From assembly GCA_018398585.1 (NCBI GenBank), contig JAGTTD010000024.1, positions 4,802,071 through 4,866,070 of the forward strand: a stretch of 64,000 bases of DNA, read 5' to 3'. A program made the position numbers and the translations under genes. The notes beneath the pieces are model-generated. The model was not told the origin of the DNA. It did not search any database and worked only from the letters and a program-made list of their open reading frames with translations. The stretch's first letter is position 1; each line of letters starts with the position of its first letter. The DNA comes from Simmondsia chinensis (Eukaryota; Streptophyta; Magnoliopsida; Caryophyllales; Simmondsiaceae). Below, piece by piece: positions 31,401 through 43,400 of this stretch.

Positions 31401-34400
31401 GTATTAAATCTTATCTAATTTATATATCCTTTTTAGATATGAAAATATATAATTGAGTGATAAAAATATATATAATATCAAAAAAATGGGTTTCTAGAAT
31501 GTAACAACTTTATATCATTATTATTAAATATATAAATTAAATGCATATATAATATTGTGGTGATATTATTACTCTACTGTAGCAATTAAAAATAGTTGTT
31601 AAGAAAGAAGAGCACATCGATACTAGTTCATGGCCCCTTGGGCTTGCATGTCTTCTATAGTTGCTGCTTCGACCTTACTTGCATGTATGGTACCGCTTTA
31701 GTCTACTTGTATTTTATTAATATTGTTAGGATTGGGGGTCCTTTAAAATTAGCCTCCTTACAGGTTTACGACTGTGTACATCTCATCTTCCAAATCATAC
31801 TTTGGCGGGACCCTCTCTGGGCACCGTGTTTGTTATTGTTGTTGTTTTACTTCTACCCTCTTCCCCCTCTTCACCTTCTCTCCCCCTTTTATTTATGTTT
31901 TTCTCTCCATAAATCATACATTGGTACTAGTAGCAACAAAGCAATTTCGCAAATTTTGTTAAGGACTCCACGTGTGAGTCTAATAGAATCTTTTATTGGA
32001 GTTATGAGAGAAAAGAGATGAATATATAAGCCTAATACGTTACTTCACCTAATGCCAATTGATTTTATTATGGAACCCTGCTTGGGCTTATATCTAGAAC
32101 TCATGTACAAATTTAGTTACACATGCTTGGTTCCCCCGTACCTCCTAGGCTAGTTCACTAGAGCGCTTTGCTATGTGGTTGCGGCTACCACATCATCTCC
32201 TCCAAACAAACATAGAACAATCAATGTATTCCACATTCTTCATAAAAAGACAATGTGATACATGCCCAGATACCAATTGGTGGAAGGATTAACCATTTTA
32301 TATATCAAGAGAGCTGCTGCATCCATTGACAATAGGTTTTAAAACGAACCTTTTTAGTGCGTATATTTATTGACTACTAACTAAGCCATAAATAAGTGCA
32401 TGGCAAATTATGTGTAGATCATATGATCTTCCCCCCAACTTGGTCACTCAATTAAGCTCTTTCTAAAGCCATGAATCATGAACCTCAGCTTCTGTCTCTT
32501 GTAAAGATGTGGTTTAAAAATAATAGCCATGAAACCACCTTTTCCATAAGCAATCTTTATGACTATGAACGGAGCAAATCACTTACTTAGGAAAGCCAAA
32601 TTCCAAGTACAACTATATTTAAAATCCAAAGACTACTCCATATTAGGCTAGCTTAGTTTTTGCTCGCAATAGGGAAGAAGTAGTGTTTGCATCACTCCTC
32701 CCTTTCAGTAAGGACTTGCTATATACTATCGGACACTTCTGCCTCAAAATTTCATACAAGAGAAAATGGAAAATTGGAGCACATAGGCGTTGACAAAGTT
32801 CATACAATTAGCATAATGGAAGCGAAAAACATCAAAAGTATAGAAACAATCAACACCAATGTTTACATGGAAACTCTTTCGCAACTAGAGAAAAAAATCA
32901 CAGGACCGAAATGGGTGCCTTATCCACTATGAGATATGGAATTACAATCTCTAATTGAGATTCCAAACCCCCATATACAATCATCAACATCACTAATGTG
33001 ACTACTGCGCAGTAAGTCATCAACACTCTGATAGTGTAACTACTCCACACGATGATCCACCAACCCTCCTCAATTTAGCATCTGCACGATGAGCTAGCAA
33101 TCCTCCACAATATAGCTTTGGAAAGAGAAGTTACAAACTCTCTGTTGATGTATTTTCAAAATAATGCTATAAGAATTGTGAATAAAGCGTTTAAAGTTGG
33201 TCCTGAAATTTGTTTGATATGTTTTGAAGTGTATTGGGATGTGTGTCGACACACAGGGCTGGTGTGTCGACACACATTCTTACAGAACAAGGATACAGAG
33301 ATGTGCGTCGACACACACGGCCTGTGTGTCGATACACAGATCAACAGAACCTTGTCCGCAGAACTGTGTGTCGACACACAGGGATAGTTTTTTACCAGTT
33401 TTCGCAGGTCAACTTCCAGCCTTCGCGCCCTTTCTTTGAGGCATGTTTTGGGACGTCTTTTTACACTAATTCTCATATATATATATATATATATATTCCC
33501 TTAATGTGTTTGATTAAGATATGGATCAAATGATTTGAAAGAACTTGTTTTATTGTTCTTGAAAACATCATTCTCATACATATCTTCTATATCTCCCTTT
33601 ACATACGCTCACTCTATTTGACATTAGGTTATCGTTGTATCCCCGAGACTATTTCATATGCTGAAATTAGTCTTAAGGAAAGTAACATCACACCTCGAAA
33701 CCTGTAGATCAATTTGATACCCGTTACTTGCGAATTGCAAGTGATTGATCCGACAATGTTTGGTTACCCGGTTCCCGGTACTTTTGGGAGTTTACACCAT
33801 CAATCTTAAGACTTAGTTCATAATTGAAATGACGTTTTTACTTTCTGTGATCTGATGTCAAACCATGTGAGATTGGAGAAAATGATGAACGGAGAGAATT
33901 GGTATAACTTCTTGGATCGATCCTTGTATGAATGACTATGGACCAAGGTATGTCATTTAATTTTTAAAATCATGAAATCGTGATGCCCTGAGATGAATGA
34001 GAATTTGGGTTTGTGCTTTATTCATGATGCACGTGGTTAATTAGCATATAGTTTGATAACATAGTTCAAGAATTCATGATGGTGGTCAAGTTGGGCATGT
34101 ATAAGGATAATAGGAAAATGCCTTTATGCCTTTTGATTTACATCCAATCAATGAAATCAAGTTGTGTGAAATCTTGTACATTTGATTCGGGATAAAATCA
34201 TAAAGTTCTATAATGCCTAAGAAGGAGTGGTTGATGCATGAAAGTATATTTACTTGTGGGGTTAAAATTCCAAAGAAAAGAACTCTTAATTTTCAGTTTA
34301 GGCATTATTTTGATATGTTATTGAAAGGTGAAAAAAATCCAAGATCTGAAAAAGTAAACCCTTGAGATTGAGGAAAACAAGGTATATCCCAACCTGAGAA

Positions 34401-37400
34401 ACGAAATGGTCCATACCGCGGGGGGCTTCTAGACTCAAAATTTGAACCACAACCCAACAGTTATATATTATAAATGTTGATCAATGATGAGTATACATGT
34501 GAAATTAAAATCAAATCAAAAAATAATGATAATTTTCAATTCGGGCACTATTTTGTTGTGGCTTGCATCATGAATTTAACAAACAAAGTTAAATTAAATT
34601 ATGAAGACATACTTGTTACAAATTAGTATGTATAATTTGAGCATTAAAATAAAGCATTGTTTTGGGTGGTTGTTGAAACCAAACGTCAAGCCGATACTAA
34701 AAAGGAAATCCTTGTTTAACGTGGTTGTTGAAACCATACGTTAAGGCGATGCTAAAAAGGGAAATCTTTGTGTAGCGTGGTTGTTGAAACCAGGCATCGT
34801 AACGATGCTAAAACTAGTAATAATAAATAAGTGAATGAAATATATTGATTATGATACTTGAGTTCTACGAATTGAAAAGAACAACAGAGTTTTTCATGAA
34901 ATATGAAAACACATACATAGTTTGGAACAAAGAATAAATTGTGGATTGTGTAGGGTAAATACATTGTTGTATGAATTTGTAATCTGAACAACAATCAGAT
35001 TGAGGTTAAACGTACGTACGTTAATAACTATGTAGATATAATCCCATAATAAATATGGGTATATTGGTTCATTCTTATTTTGACGGTAATTGAGTTAATC
35101 TCCTATACGTATTGTTCATTGACGGAATTGATGTTATGGCATAGTGAAGTGAACAATAGTAGAGTTGGAAAATCATGGAAAATGATTGAGTATAATCATG
35201 CTTATATGTTAATATAACTAATATAATCATGCTTATATGTTAATATAACTAATACATGCATGTCCATAGATATGAAAGTAAAAGCATGGATATTAATATG
35301 GTTGTGTGATTTGTGCTCATATGCATGTTAGTAAAACTATGGATGTATTATTTCATTATATCAAAGATGATGCATCATAAAATTGTTTTGTGTAACCATG
35401 TATATTGATGTGGTTATGAGGACAGTATGTCCATGATCCTTAATATGGTGATGAACTCTTCGGCTTGGTTATTTATAAAAATGAATGCCTACCTGATTAA
35501 ATGAAAAAGATGTGAATTTGAATGTATTAGTGGATCTTGAAATATGAGATAATATTACAAGTGTTGATCCCTAATGTGACTGATATAAAGATATTCAAAT
35601 TGAAATTCATGATTATAAACAATGAAAGAAAGTGTATTAATGCACTTGGAAATGATGACTTATAATTTTATAACTGACCACATGTTTTCGGTGGGTCTTC
35701 CAATGTTATTAGATGTAGTGCTTCAATAAAAGTTGATGTGCATGTGGAAAATTTATCATCATGATTAATGCGGTTAATGAAAGCTTACTTGCATGTTAAG
35801 GGCGTATGTATATGATGATTGAATATTCGATTAAAATTATGTGTATTCATGCGGTGAGTTTTTAAATACTCAAATTCAGTGTTAGATTCATGCAATTACT
35901 GCATGGTAAATAAGATTATTATGTGATGATATGCTCACTTGTTAAGATGTCGTTAGTCATCAACGTGACAAATTTAAAGAGTATGAAGATACTGATTTAT
36001 GATGACTCTTTTATTGCTCATAAGGTTTTTTGCATATAAATGGCATGTATAGTCTTTTGATTAATTTATGGGTGGAGTGAACACCTAAGATATAAATATA
36101 CATGAGTACATAGAAAGTGACTTCGAGTCTTCCATTGGTCTTGAATGATGCATTGTGATAATGTGAATTAAAGTATATTATCAGGAAGATCATGTTTGAG
36201 GGTGTATCCCTGGAAAGACTCTAGAACTTTGAAAGAGTAAAAGAATATGAAAAGAGAAGTCTTAACGATCGGACTTGTAAATTTCTAGAGGAATGAACTA
36301 GAAATGGAATGAATGTCAAAGTTCAATATTGTTGTGTCGTATATTGTGATACTATGAAAAGACTATGTAGCCTAGCGATGTTGCCTTTTGAAAGAGGTAG
36401 TTGATGAATTCGAATAATGCATATGGCATGTTTAATAAATCGGGGAATTCGTTGTATGTATGCTGACTACATGTTGAAATTTGGTACGAAAATTTAGAAC
36501 CAAATGTAAGCGTTTCAATGGGATAATTGGACCTTAAAAGGTTAGATGTAGCCTTTGTTGTTGGATAGCTGAGTGTGTATAACTAGCTAGGTGAGTAAAT
36601 GTTACTATCATAAAGTACATAAGGTACTAAAATAACCATGAGTTGTGTTGCTAATGTTAATGAGTATATAGAAGAGTACTGGGATGCTAATTGTATATCC
36701 GATAAGGAGAACTACGCTTCTAAAAGCTAGTAAATGCTATAAGTGGTGGGAGTGTTGTTCCTTGAGTTTTAAGAAACTAACAAGCGTTATAAAATTCCAC
36801 TGTTATTATAGAGTTTAATGCTCTAGTTTTTGCTTCTAAAGAAACATAATGATTAAAGGATATGTTTAAGACTCCTTCGTGGCGCAAGCCAATATAGTCT
36901 CTTTCTGTCCATTGTGATAGTGAGATGTGTTTTTCAAATATATAAGAGCGAGGTGTGTCGCTGAAAGTCCGGACACCATAATGTCAAATATTGCTAAGTG
37001 AAATAACTCATGAAAGATTGAGTGTTCAATGTAGACTTTGAAAATATAAGTCTGAAACTAGCGGATTTCTTATTTGAGAACATTGCTAGAAACTTGATAA
37101 TTAAAGGGATGGTGTGAAATCTGTCATTTTTAGTCACCCATGATTGGCCCTCAACTTGACGCCTAGTCAGACGCTAGGTCTCGGGTTCAATGAGTGAGTT
37201 TTATCATCAGTGTGACTGCAAACACAAAAGAATTTTTCCATCCCGTGTGTGTGGTGCATGGTTACCTGCGTCAGAGATTTAATGGATGAGCCTATGCTTT
37301 TAAAGGACCCGATTCTTAATAATATTGTAACTGAATGTTGCGTCGAAGGACATGATCAGTTGGGGTCCACCTTAGTGAGTGTGAAGTTTGGCCGCTTCAA

Positions 37401-40400
37401 AGGGTGATTTTTGACAAAGGGTTTGGCCTTGAAACACTCGCGAAGGGTACAGGACAAAAGGCTTCATATGTGTCGATCTGGGGAGGTGTAGGGTATATAC
37501 GGGGAGTAGATTGCCTAGTGCCTGGTGATGTATTCAGTTAGTTAAATGGGGTGAATGGTTCAAAGCATAGTCAAACATTTTCGATCCGGTTAATTGTAAA
37601 CATGTCATCAATAGCTGAGGTTCAATCGAAAGACACCCTTATTGATGTGCGATATGGCCTCCTTGAACTTAGAGATGTCGTTTGTGAGAATGATTGTATT
37701 TTGAAAATAGTGGGGGAATGTTGATGTATTTTCAAAATAATGCTATAAGAATTGTGAATAAAGCGTTTAAAGTTGGTCCCGAAGTTTGTTTGATATGTTT
37801 TGAAGTGCGTTGGGATGTGTGTCGACACACAGGATTGGTGTGTCGACACACATTCTTATAGAATAGGGATGCAGAGGTGTGTGTCGACACACACGGCCCG
37901 TGTGTCGATACACAGATCAACATAACCTTGTCTGCAAAACTGTGTGTCGACACACAGGGACAGTTTTTTACCGATTTTTGTGCATTAACTTTTGGCCTTC
38001 GTGCCCTTTCTTTGAGGCATGTTTTGGGACGTCTTTTTACACTAATTCTCATACATATATTTCCTTCATGTGTTTGGTTAATATATGGATTAAATGATTT
38101 GAAAGAACTTGTTTTATTGTTCTTGAAAACATCATTCTCATACATCTCTTCTATATCTCCCTTTACATACGCTCACTCTATTTGATATTAGGTTATTGTT
38201 GTATCCTTGAGACTATTTCATATGCTGAAATAAGTCTTAAGGAAAGTGACATCACGCCTTGAAACCTATAGATCGATTTGATACCCGTCACTTGTGAATT
38301 GCAAGCGATTGATCCAACAATGTTTGGTTACCCGATTTCTGGTACTTTTGGGAGTTTACACCATCGCTCTCATCAAAACATCTCTCAAAGAAATCTCTCA
38401 CTTTCCACCTACCCCCATATATTTTCCTCTTTTTTCCTCTCCCTGTACCAATCGCCAGAAGTCCTATTTATAATCAAGTTACCTAATCTAAATTTTAATC
38501 TGATTAGGTAAATAAATTATCTTATCAAAATATCACCCAAATCAAATCATATTAATTCCTAATTTTAAGGAAAGAATTCTAGCATACTAGTCCACAAATT
38601 ACAAAAATTTTAAGTTCTATAGAGTCTCTAATGGTATGGTCTTCTTGAGATTTCCAAGGTTTCCCATCTTTCTTGTTCAGGAATATAAAAAATTTGAAAT
38701 ATTTGTCATAGCTACATGTACAGGCCCTAGGATTACTAGAATCAAGACTAGAGAAACCATATTTGGGGTTTGGCTTTCCAGGTCTAGGGCCGTTTTCGAA
38801 ATCCTAGTCATAATGCCTACAGTTTTGGCGATAGCCATATTCTTGGTCTTGAAATTCATGGTTTCAAGCATGTTGATGGTATCTTCTTCTGGGGAGAGGT
38901 GAATCTTGGTCTAACGCTTAGTTGTGGCTCCATTGATTTCAATTGGAGCCTTGCAATTAGAGGAAAGGATTAGAGGGGCTTACAAGGAATGTTTTGGCGT
39001 AGAGTCTCAATTTTCTGTTGATAAACCAAGATCTACTCAAATAACATAATTTGTTGCTCATTTGAATTCTTGATGTGCTCCTCCATTACTTGGAAACTTT
39101 CATCTTGGCGCCTAGACAAATCTTTAAGGTTTTGAAAACTCCAATCATATTTTTCATTCAATTGCCTTGAGCCTTGGTCTTGCTTCCCTATAGTAAGAAT
39201 TTTTTGGAAGAGGACTAGAACTTGATCCCCAGCCTTCTCGAGCAAGGTTTCTATAGTATGATCAAGAATGGCAGCATCATGGTTTTTTTTGGGTGCCATT
39301 GACTTACCTTTTGAGGTCATAGCAAGCTCCGATGCCAAGTTGTCGTGACCTAATAGTCAATATCAATCAACAATAGAAGAAATTGGGAGAAATGACTTGA
39401 ATTTGCAACAAAAGAGAGGGAGGAAGGGATGAAAAGCATCAGTGAGGAAGAAGGAAAGAGAGGAAGAGGGAGAAAATGGGAGAATTGAGAGGCAGATATT
39501 AAATTTGAGTAAATAATCTTGTAAATTTTCATTAATTAAAGTAAAGTCGAATACAAATGGAGAGCATAACCCTATTTATAGAGCTTACAAAGTAAATACT
39601 AGAAAGCAATGGAAAATATCCAAAAACATAGCAATTCAAGCCCTTTACATGGCTACTAATAACCTTTTCGCGACAAGGACCACCATATGATTATAACTAA
39701 CTTGCGCATCAACTGCTCTTTCAAAACACTGTTTTTTATTTTGAGCATTTGTTTGGCTTGCTTGTGTAATTTCCAGCCCCTTTAGCTTCCAATTTTGCGA
39801 TACTTCGCAATTTCATTCATGACATCCCTCCCCCAAACCCAACACCTAAAAGGATGGATACGAGGGAGTTGACTCTTGAAAAAAGGGCTTTTATTTTTTA
39901 TTCTTTTATTCTTTTACAAAAGGAGGGAAAATCTTCTATAAATTCCCCTTAAGGAGATCCAGAATGTCCCTAGTGGGGGATCGAACTCGGGTTGCATTGT
40001 TGACATCCGATGTACTTTTCCACTAATTTATGTTCCTAGAGGACTTGAGAAAAAGGTAATCTTCCCTTGTTGCTTCATCCTTGCTAAAGTTAGACCATTG
40101 CACTAGAAGCCAACAAGAATTTGAAGAATTTATACGTGCTTGAAGAAAGTGGATCAGTAAGTGAGAAGGATAAATGCTCAATTTCAAAAAGGGTTCAATT
40201 TGCAGTCATAGGAGAAGCTTTAGTTTTGCATTAGTGGACAGTGTTTTTTAATATGGGTTGGAGGGGGATAATTGTTGTGTTCAACCCATAATTTTTTAGT
40301 TTTGTTTTGTAAGTTTAAAATAAAAAAGAAAAGAAAAGAAAATGAATAGTAAGATTTGCCTGATTGATATTTTAGATGAAATTTAGAAGATTAGATAGCT

Positions 40401-43400
40401 ACTAATTTATTTGGTTGTTTTTAATATGAGTTTAATTAGATAGCTACTGATTTATTTGGTTGTTTTTAATTTGAGTTTAACTTTCATTATGAGTAGGTTA
40501 TAAAAGGGGCTAGATGTTTGGTTAAGATTGGAGAGAGTTGGAGATTTGGAAGTATTGAATTTGGGTTATATTAAAGATTGTAATTCTAAAATTCAAAGAG
40601 ATAGTTTGATGCTTGCTTGGATCGTGGTTCTTTCCCTCTAGTTGAGATTAGCGGTGTAAATGAGCCGAGCCCGAGCTCATTAGGATCGAGGCTCGGCTCG
40701 TCAACATTTAGCTCAGCTCTAGCTTGACTCAAAGCTCACCGAGCCCGAAAATTTAGAGCTCGGGCTGGCTCGGCATAGGCTCGAGCCGAGCCCGAGTCCG
40801 AGCCCGGCTCACCACAAGTTTGAGCTCAAGCTTATCTCACTTGGAGTCACCCAAGTTACCTTATTTTTATTTAATTACTCAACTAAGCCTAAATTTTAAA
40901 TTACAAACCTATAATTTCTATAACAAATAATATAAAAATGTTCAAAATGGAAGCAAGAAAAATAAATTAACATATATCTTAAACGAACATATAGTAGAGT
41001 GCAGATAATATAAACTAATATATAGAACTATTGCAAGACAAATAAATCCTCTTGTGTCCCCGCTTATGCGGGAGCCCTTAAGGCACTGGGATTGTTGTTG
41101 TTGTTGCAAGACAAATAAATCAAACATCAAAAATTATTTGATTTGATTTGCACCTAAGAAAAAAAATAAGTAAGAAATAATTCAATAAAAGATTAAAAAT
41201 TAACAAAAAAACGTACCAACTTTTTAATTTTAATTACATAGCAATATATATATATATATATATATACGTATATCAAAATGTGTTTTGGATAAAGGATAAA
41301 AGGGTTCATTTTTGTTCATAAGGGAATGCATGAAACTAAATTTTAACAACTTATACGCTTTTTTTTTTTTTATTATTTTAGATGATAAACAAATATTTAA
41401 AATACATATTTTACTCTTGGAAGGTGTAAAGGCAAGCATGTGCAGCATGAGAGTGTTAACAACAGCATTGGAATTTACATACTTGCATGCACATTTAATT
41501 ACTCCTTTTTCCGTAAATAATTTGTAACATTTATTTAAAACTAGTAATTACAATATTTAAAACTTTAATTACCACTAATGTGAATGAGTAGTTAAATATT
41601 GTATAACATATACTACTTTTTATATTTAGGCTCGTTTAGGCTCACGAGCTCACGAGCTCGAGCTTTATATGGCTCGGGCTCGGCTCGGGTAGTCGAGCTC
41701 GTAACGAGCCGAGCTTTAAGAGCTTCTCGTGACCTGGCTCGGCTCATTCACAGTCCTAGTTGAGAGAGGGTTACTATGTCAATTTCAGTGTTTTTTTGTG
41801 CAATTTTTTGCTTTCTCTATTTTCTTGTTTGATCTTTCCCCCACAAGCCTCAAGTAATTCTGTGTCGTGTGTAATCCTCTATTTTATAAAGAGAACTTAT
41901 AGTAAACTCTTTCATTTTGTTGTTATATTTTATTTGCCTATTTTAGTGAGAGAGAGAGAGAGAGAGTTATTTGCCATTTTATATCATTTTTGTTATCTCT
42001 TTCCCAACACTTTTCTTGGCTTTGCAGAATACAAAATTGACAAAAGAATGGAGGAACTTGGGCAAAAGATAGTAAAATATTGCAATGGATTGCCATTGGC
42101 AATCACGGTGCTTGGAGGACTATTGGCACGAAAAACTACCTTTATGGAGTGGGATCAGGTGTACAGGTTTTGCATGGAAAAAAGGCATGGAAAACAATAT
42201 AGGAATGAACATGACGAGGTACTTGATGTATTGGCCTTAAGCTATGATGAGTTGACATTCTACTTGAAACCGTGTTTCTTGTATTTAGGCCATTTTCCTG
42301 AGGACTTTGAGATACCTTCTCGGAAAATAGTTCAAATGTGGATTGCCGATGGTTTTGTGACAAAACATGAAACACAAGACAACACAGTTGACGAAGTGGC
42401 AAAGAATTATTTGCATGAGCTAGTGGATAGGTGCATGGTTCAAGTGGCAAGAAAAGGTTCCACTGGAGGGATAAAAAGTTTTCGTCTTCACGATATGATG
42501 AGAGAGATGTGCTTGTTGAAGGCAAGGCACAACAAATTTCTTGAGATAGATAACCTTCGGGTTAGAAATAAGGACGAAGGCTCTTCGTCTTTTTTATTGG
42601 AGGCCAATGCTAACAGCATTTCGACGGGAAAAGCTCGTAGGATTGCTATCACCTTGGATGAGAATTCAAATTTATTCATGCCCTCAAAATACGACAATCC
42701 CTGTCTAAGGACCCTTTTGTTCTTTCAGGAAAAGGAGTGTTTTGTTCATGATTGGAAACCTTTAGTGCCTATGTTTCAAAAGTTTCGGCTATTGAGGGTC
42801 TTGGACCTAGAGGGGATAGAAGGTGAACCCACAGCGCTTCCAGAAATGATAGGACATCTCAATCATTTGAGATTTCTCAGCATAAGGAATAGTAGTATAA
42901 GTGAGGTTCCGTCATCAATTGGTAACTTGGTGTGCTTACTGACCTTTGATATGGAAGTTGCAACAACTGATTTTTCAATACCAGGCGAAATAGGAAAGAT
43001 GAAAAGTTTGAAGCATTTATATCTTCCTGATAACTGTAATAGAAAAGAGAAGAAGATAAAGTTGGCTAACCTCAACAATTTGGAAACTTTAGTAAATTTC
43101 ACGGAAGAGATTTTTGACGTGGAGGAGTTATCATCCCTACCAAAACTCAAGAAATTGCATCTCTATAAGCCTGAAGATTGTAAGGCCTTTGAAAACATCT
43201 TCACTCAAGGTGATAACAAGTTTGACAGCCTGCAATCCTTATCTATGCTAATTGGAGGCTGGTTTGATTTCATCGGCAACCTCGATTTGGAGCCAATAAC
43301 ATCATGGTGTCCTCACCTTCGAAAGTTGAAAATCCATTACCCTATCACGAGCTTACCAAGCTTCGAGCATCTTCCATTAAGTCTCACCAGTTTATGTTTA

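Larger units (their letters stand above)
33143..38366 (+). mobile_element. 5.2-kb LTR retrotransposon derivative without coding capacity (LARD-like)
   Basis: The LTRs 33143-33802 (660 bp) and 37719-38366 (648 bp) begin tgttgatgtattttc and end ttacaccatca (catcg in the right one). The TSD ctctc is at 33138-33142 and 38367-38371. A purine tract, agtgggggaa, precedes the right LTR, giving plus orientation. The 3.9-kb interior has no frame above about 80 codons and no gag or pol motif. It must have used proteins of another element. Confidence 0.88.
40647..41755. mobile_element. hAT-like element with GAGCTCG-rich ends
   Basis: A 9-bp repeat, ctagttgag, flanks it (40638-40646 and 41756-41764). The ends gcggtgtaaatgagccgagc and gctcggctcattcacagtc are inverted repeats. 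Both subterminal zones (about 200 and 130 bp) are dense in gagctcg/gagccgagc. The middle is plain AT-rich sequence with no transposase. Confidence 0.75.
31072..42027 (+). other. NLR intron 2 (11.0 kb)
   Basis: It holds an Au-like SINE, an older LTR split by a 5.2-kb non-coding LTR element, a gypsy 5' end, a tRNA-type SINE and a hAT-like element with a nested SINE tail. At 31072-31726 and 31846-32809 I see only AT-rich sequence without recognisable genes. Confidence 0.85.

Noticed and set aside
33238..33382. CRISPR array
   Set aside because: The repeats are short palindromes with unequal spacing inside an LTR of a plant element; there are no cas genes.
33156..33476. Repeated CVSTH/VCRHT peptides in several frames of the LTRs (also 37732-38145)
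   Set aside because: The repeats are translations of the gtgtcgacac palindromes. Both strands and all frames look alike and there is no start context.
41760..42027. N-terminal extension of NLR exon 3 (frame opens at 41760)
   Set aside because: A clear acceptor ends at 42027 and the upstream residues are hydrophobic translation of intron sequence; homology starts at EYKIDKR.
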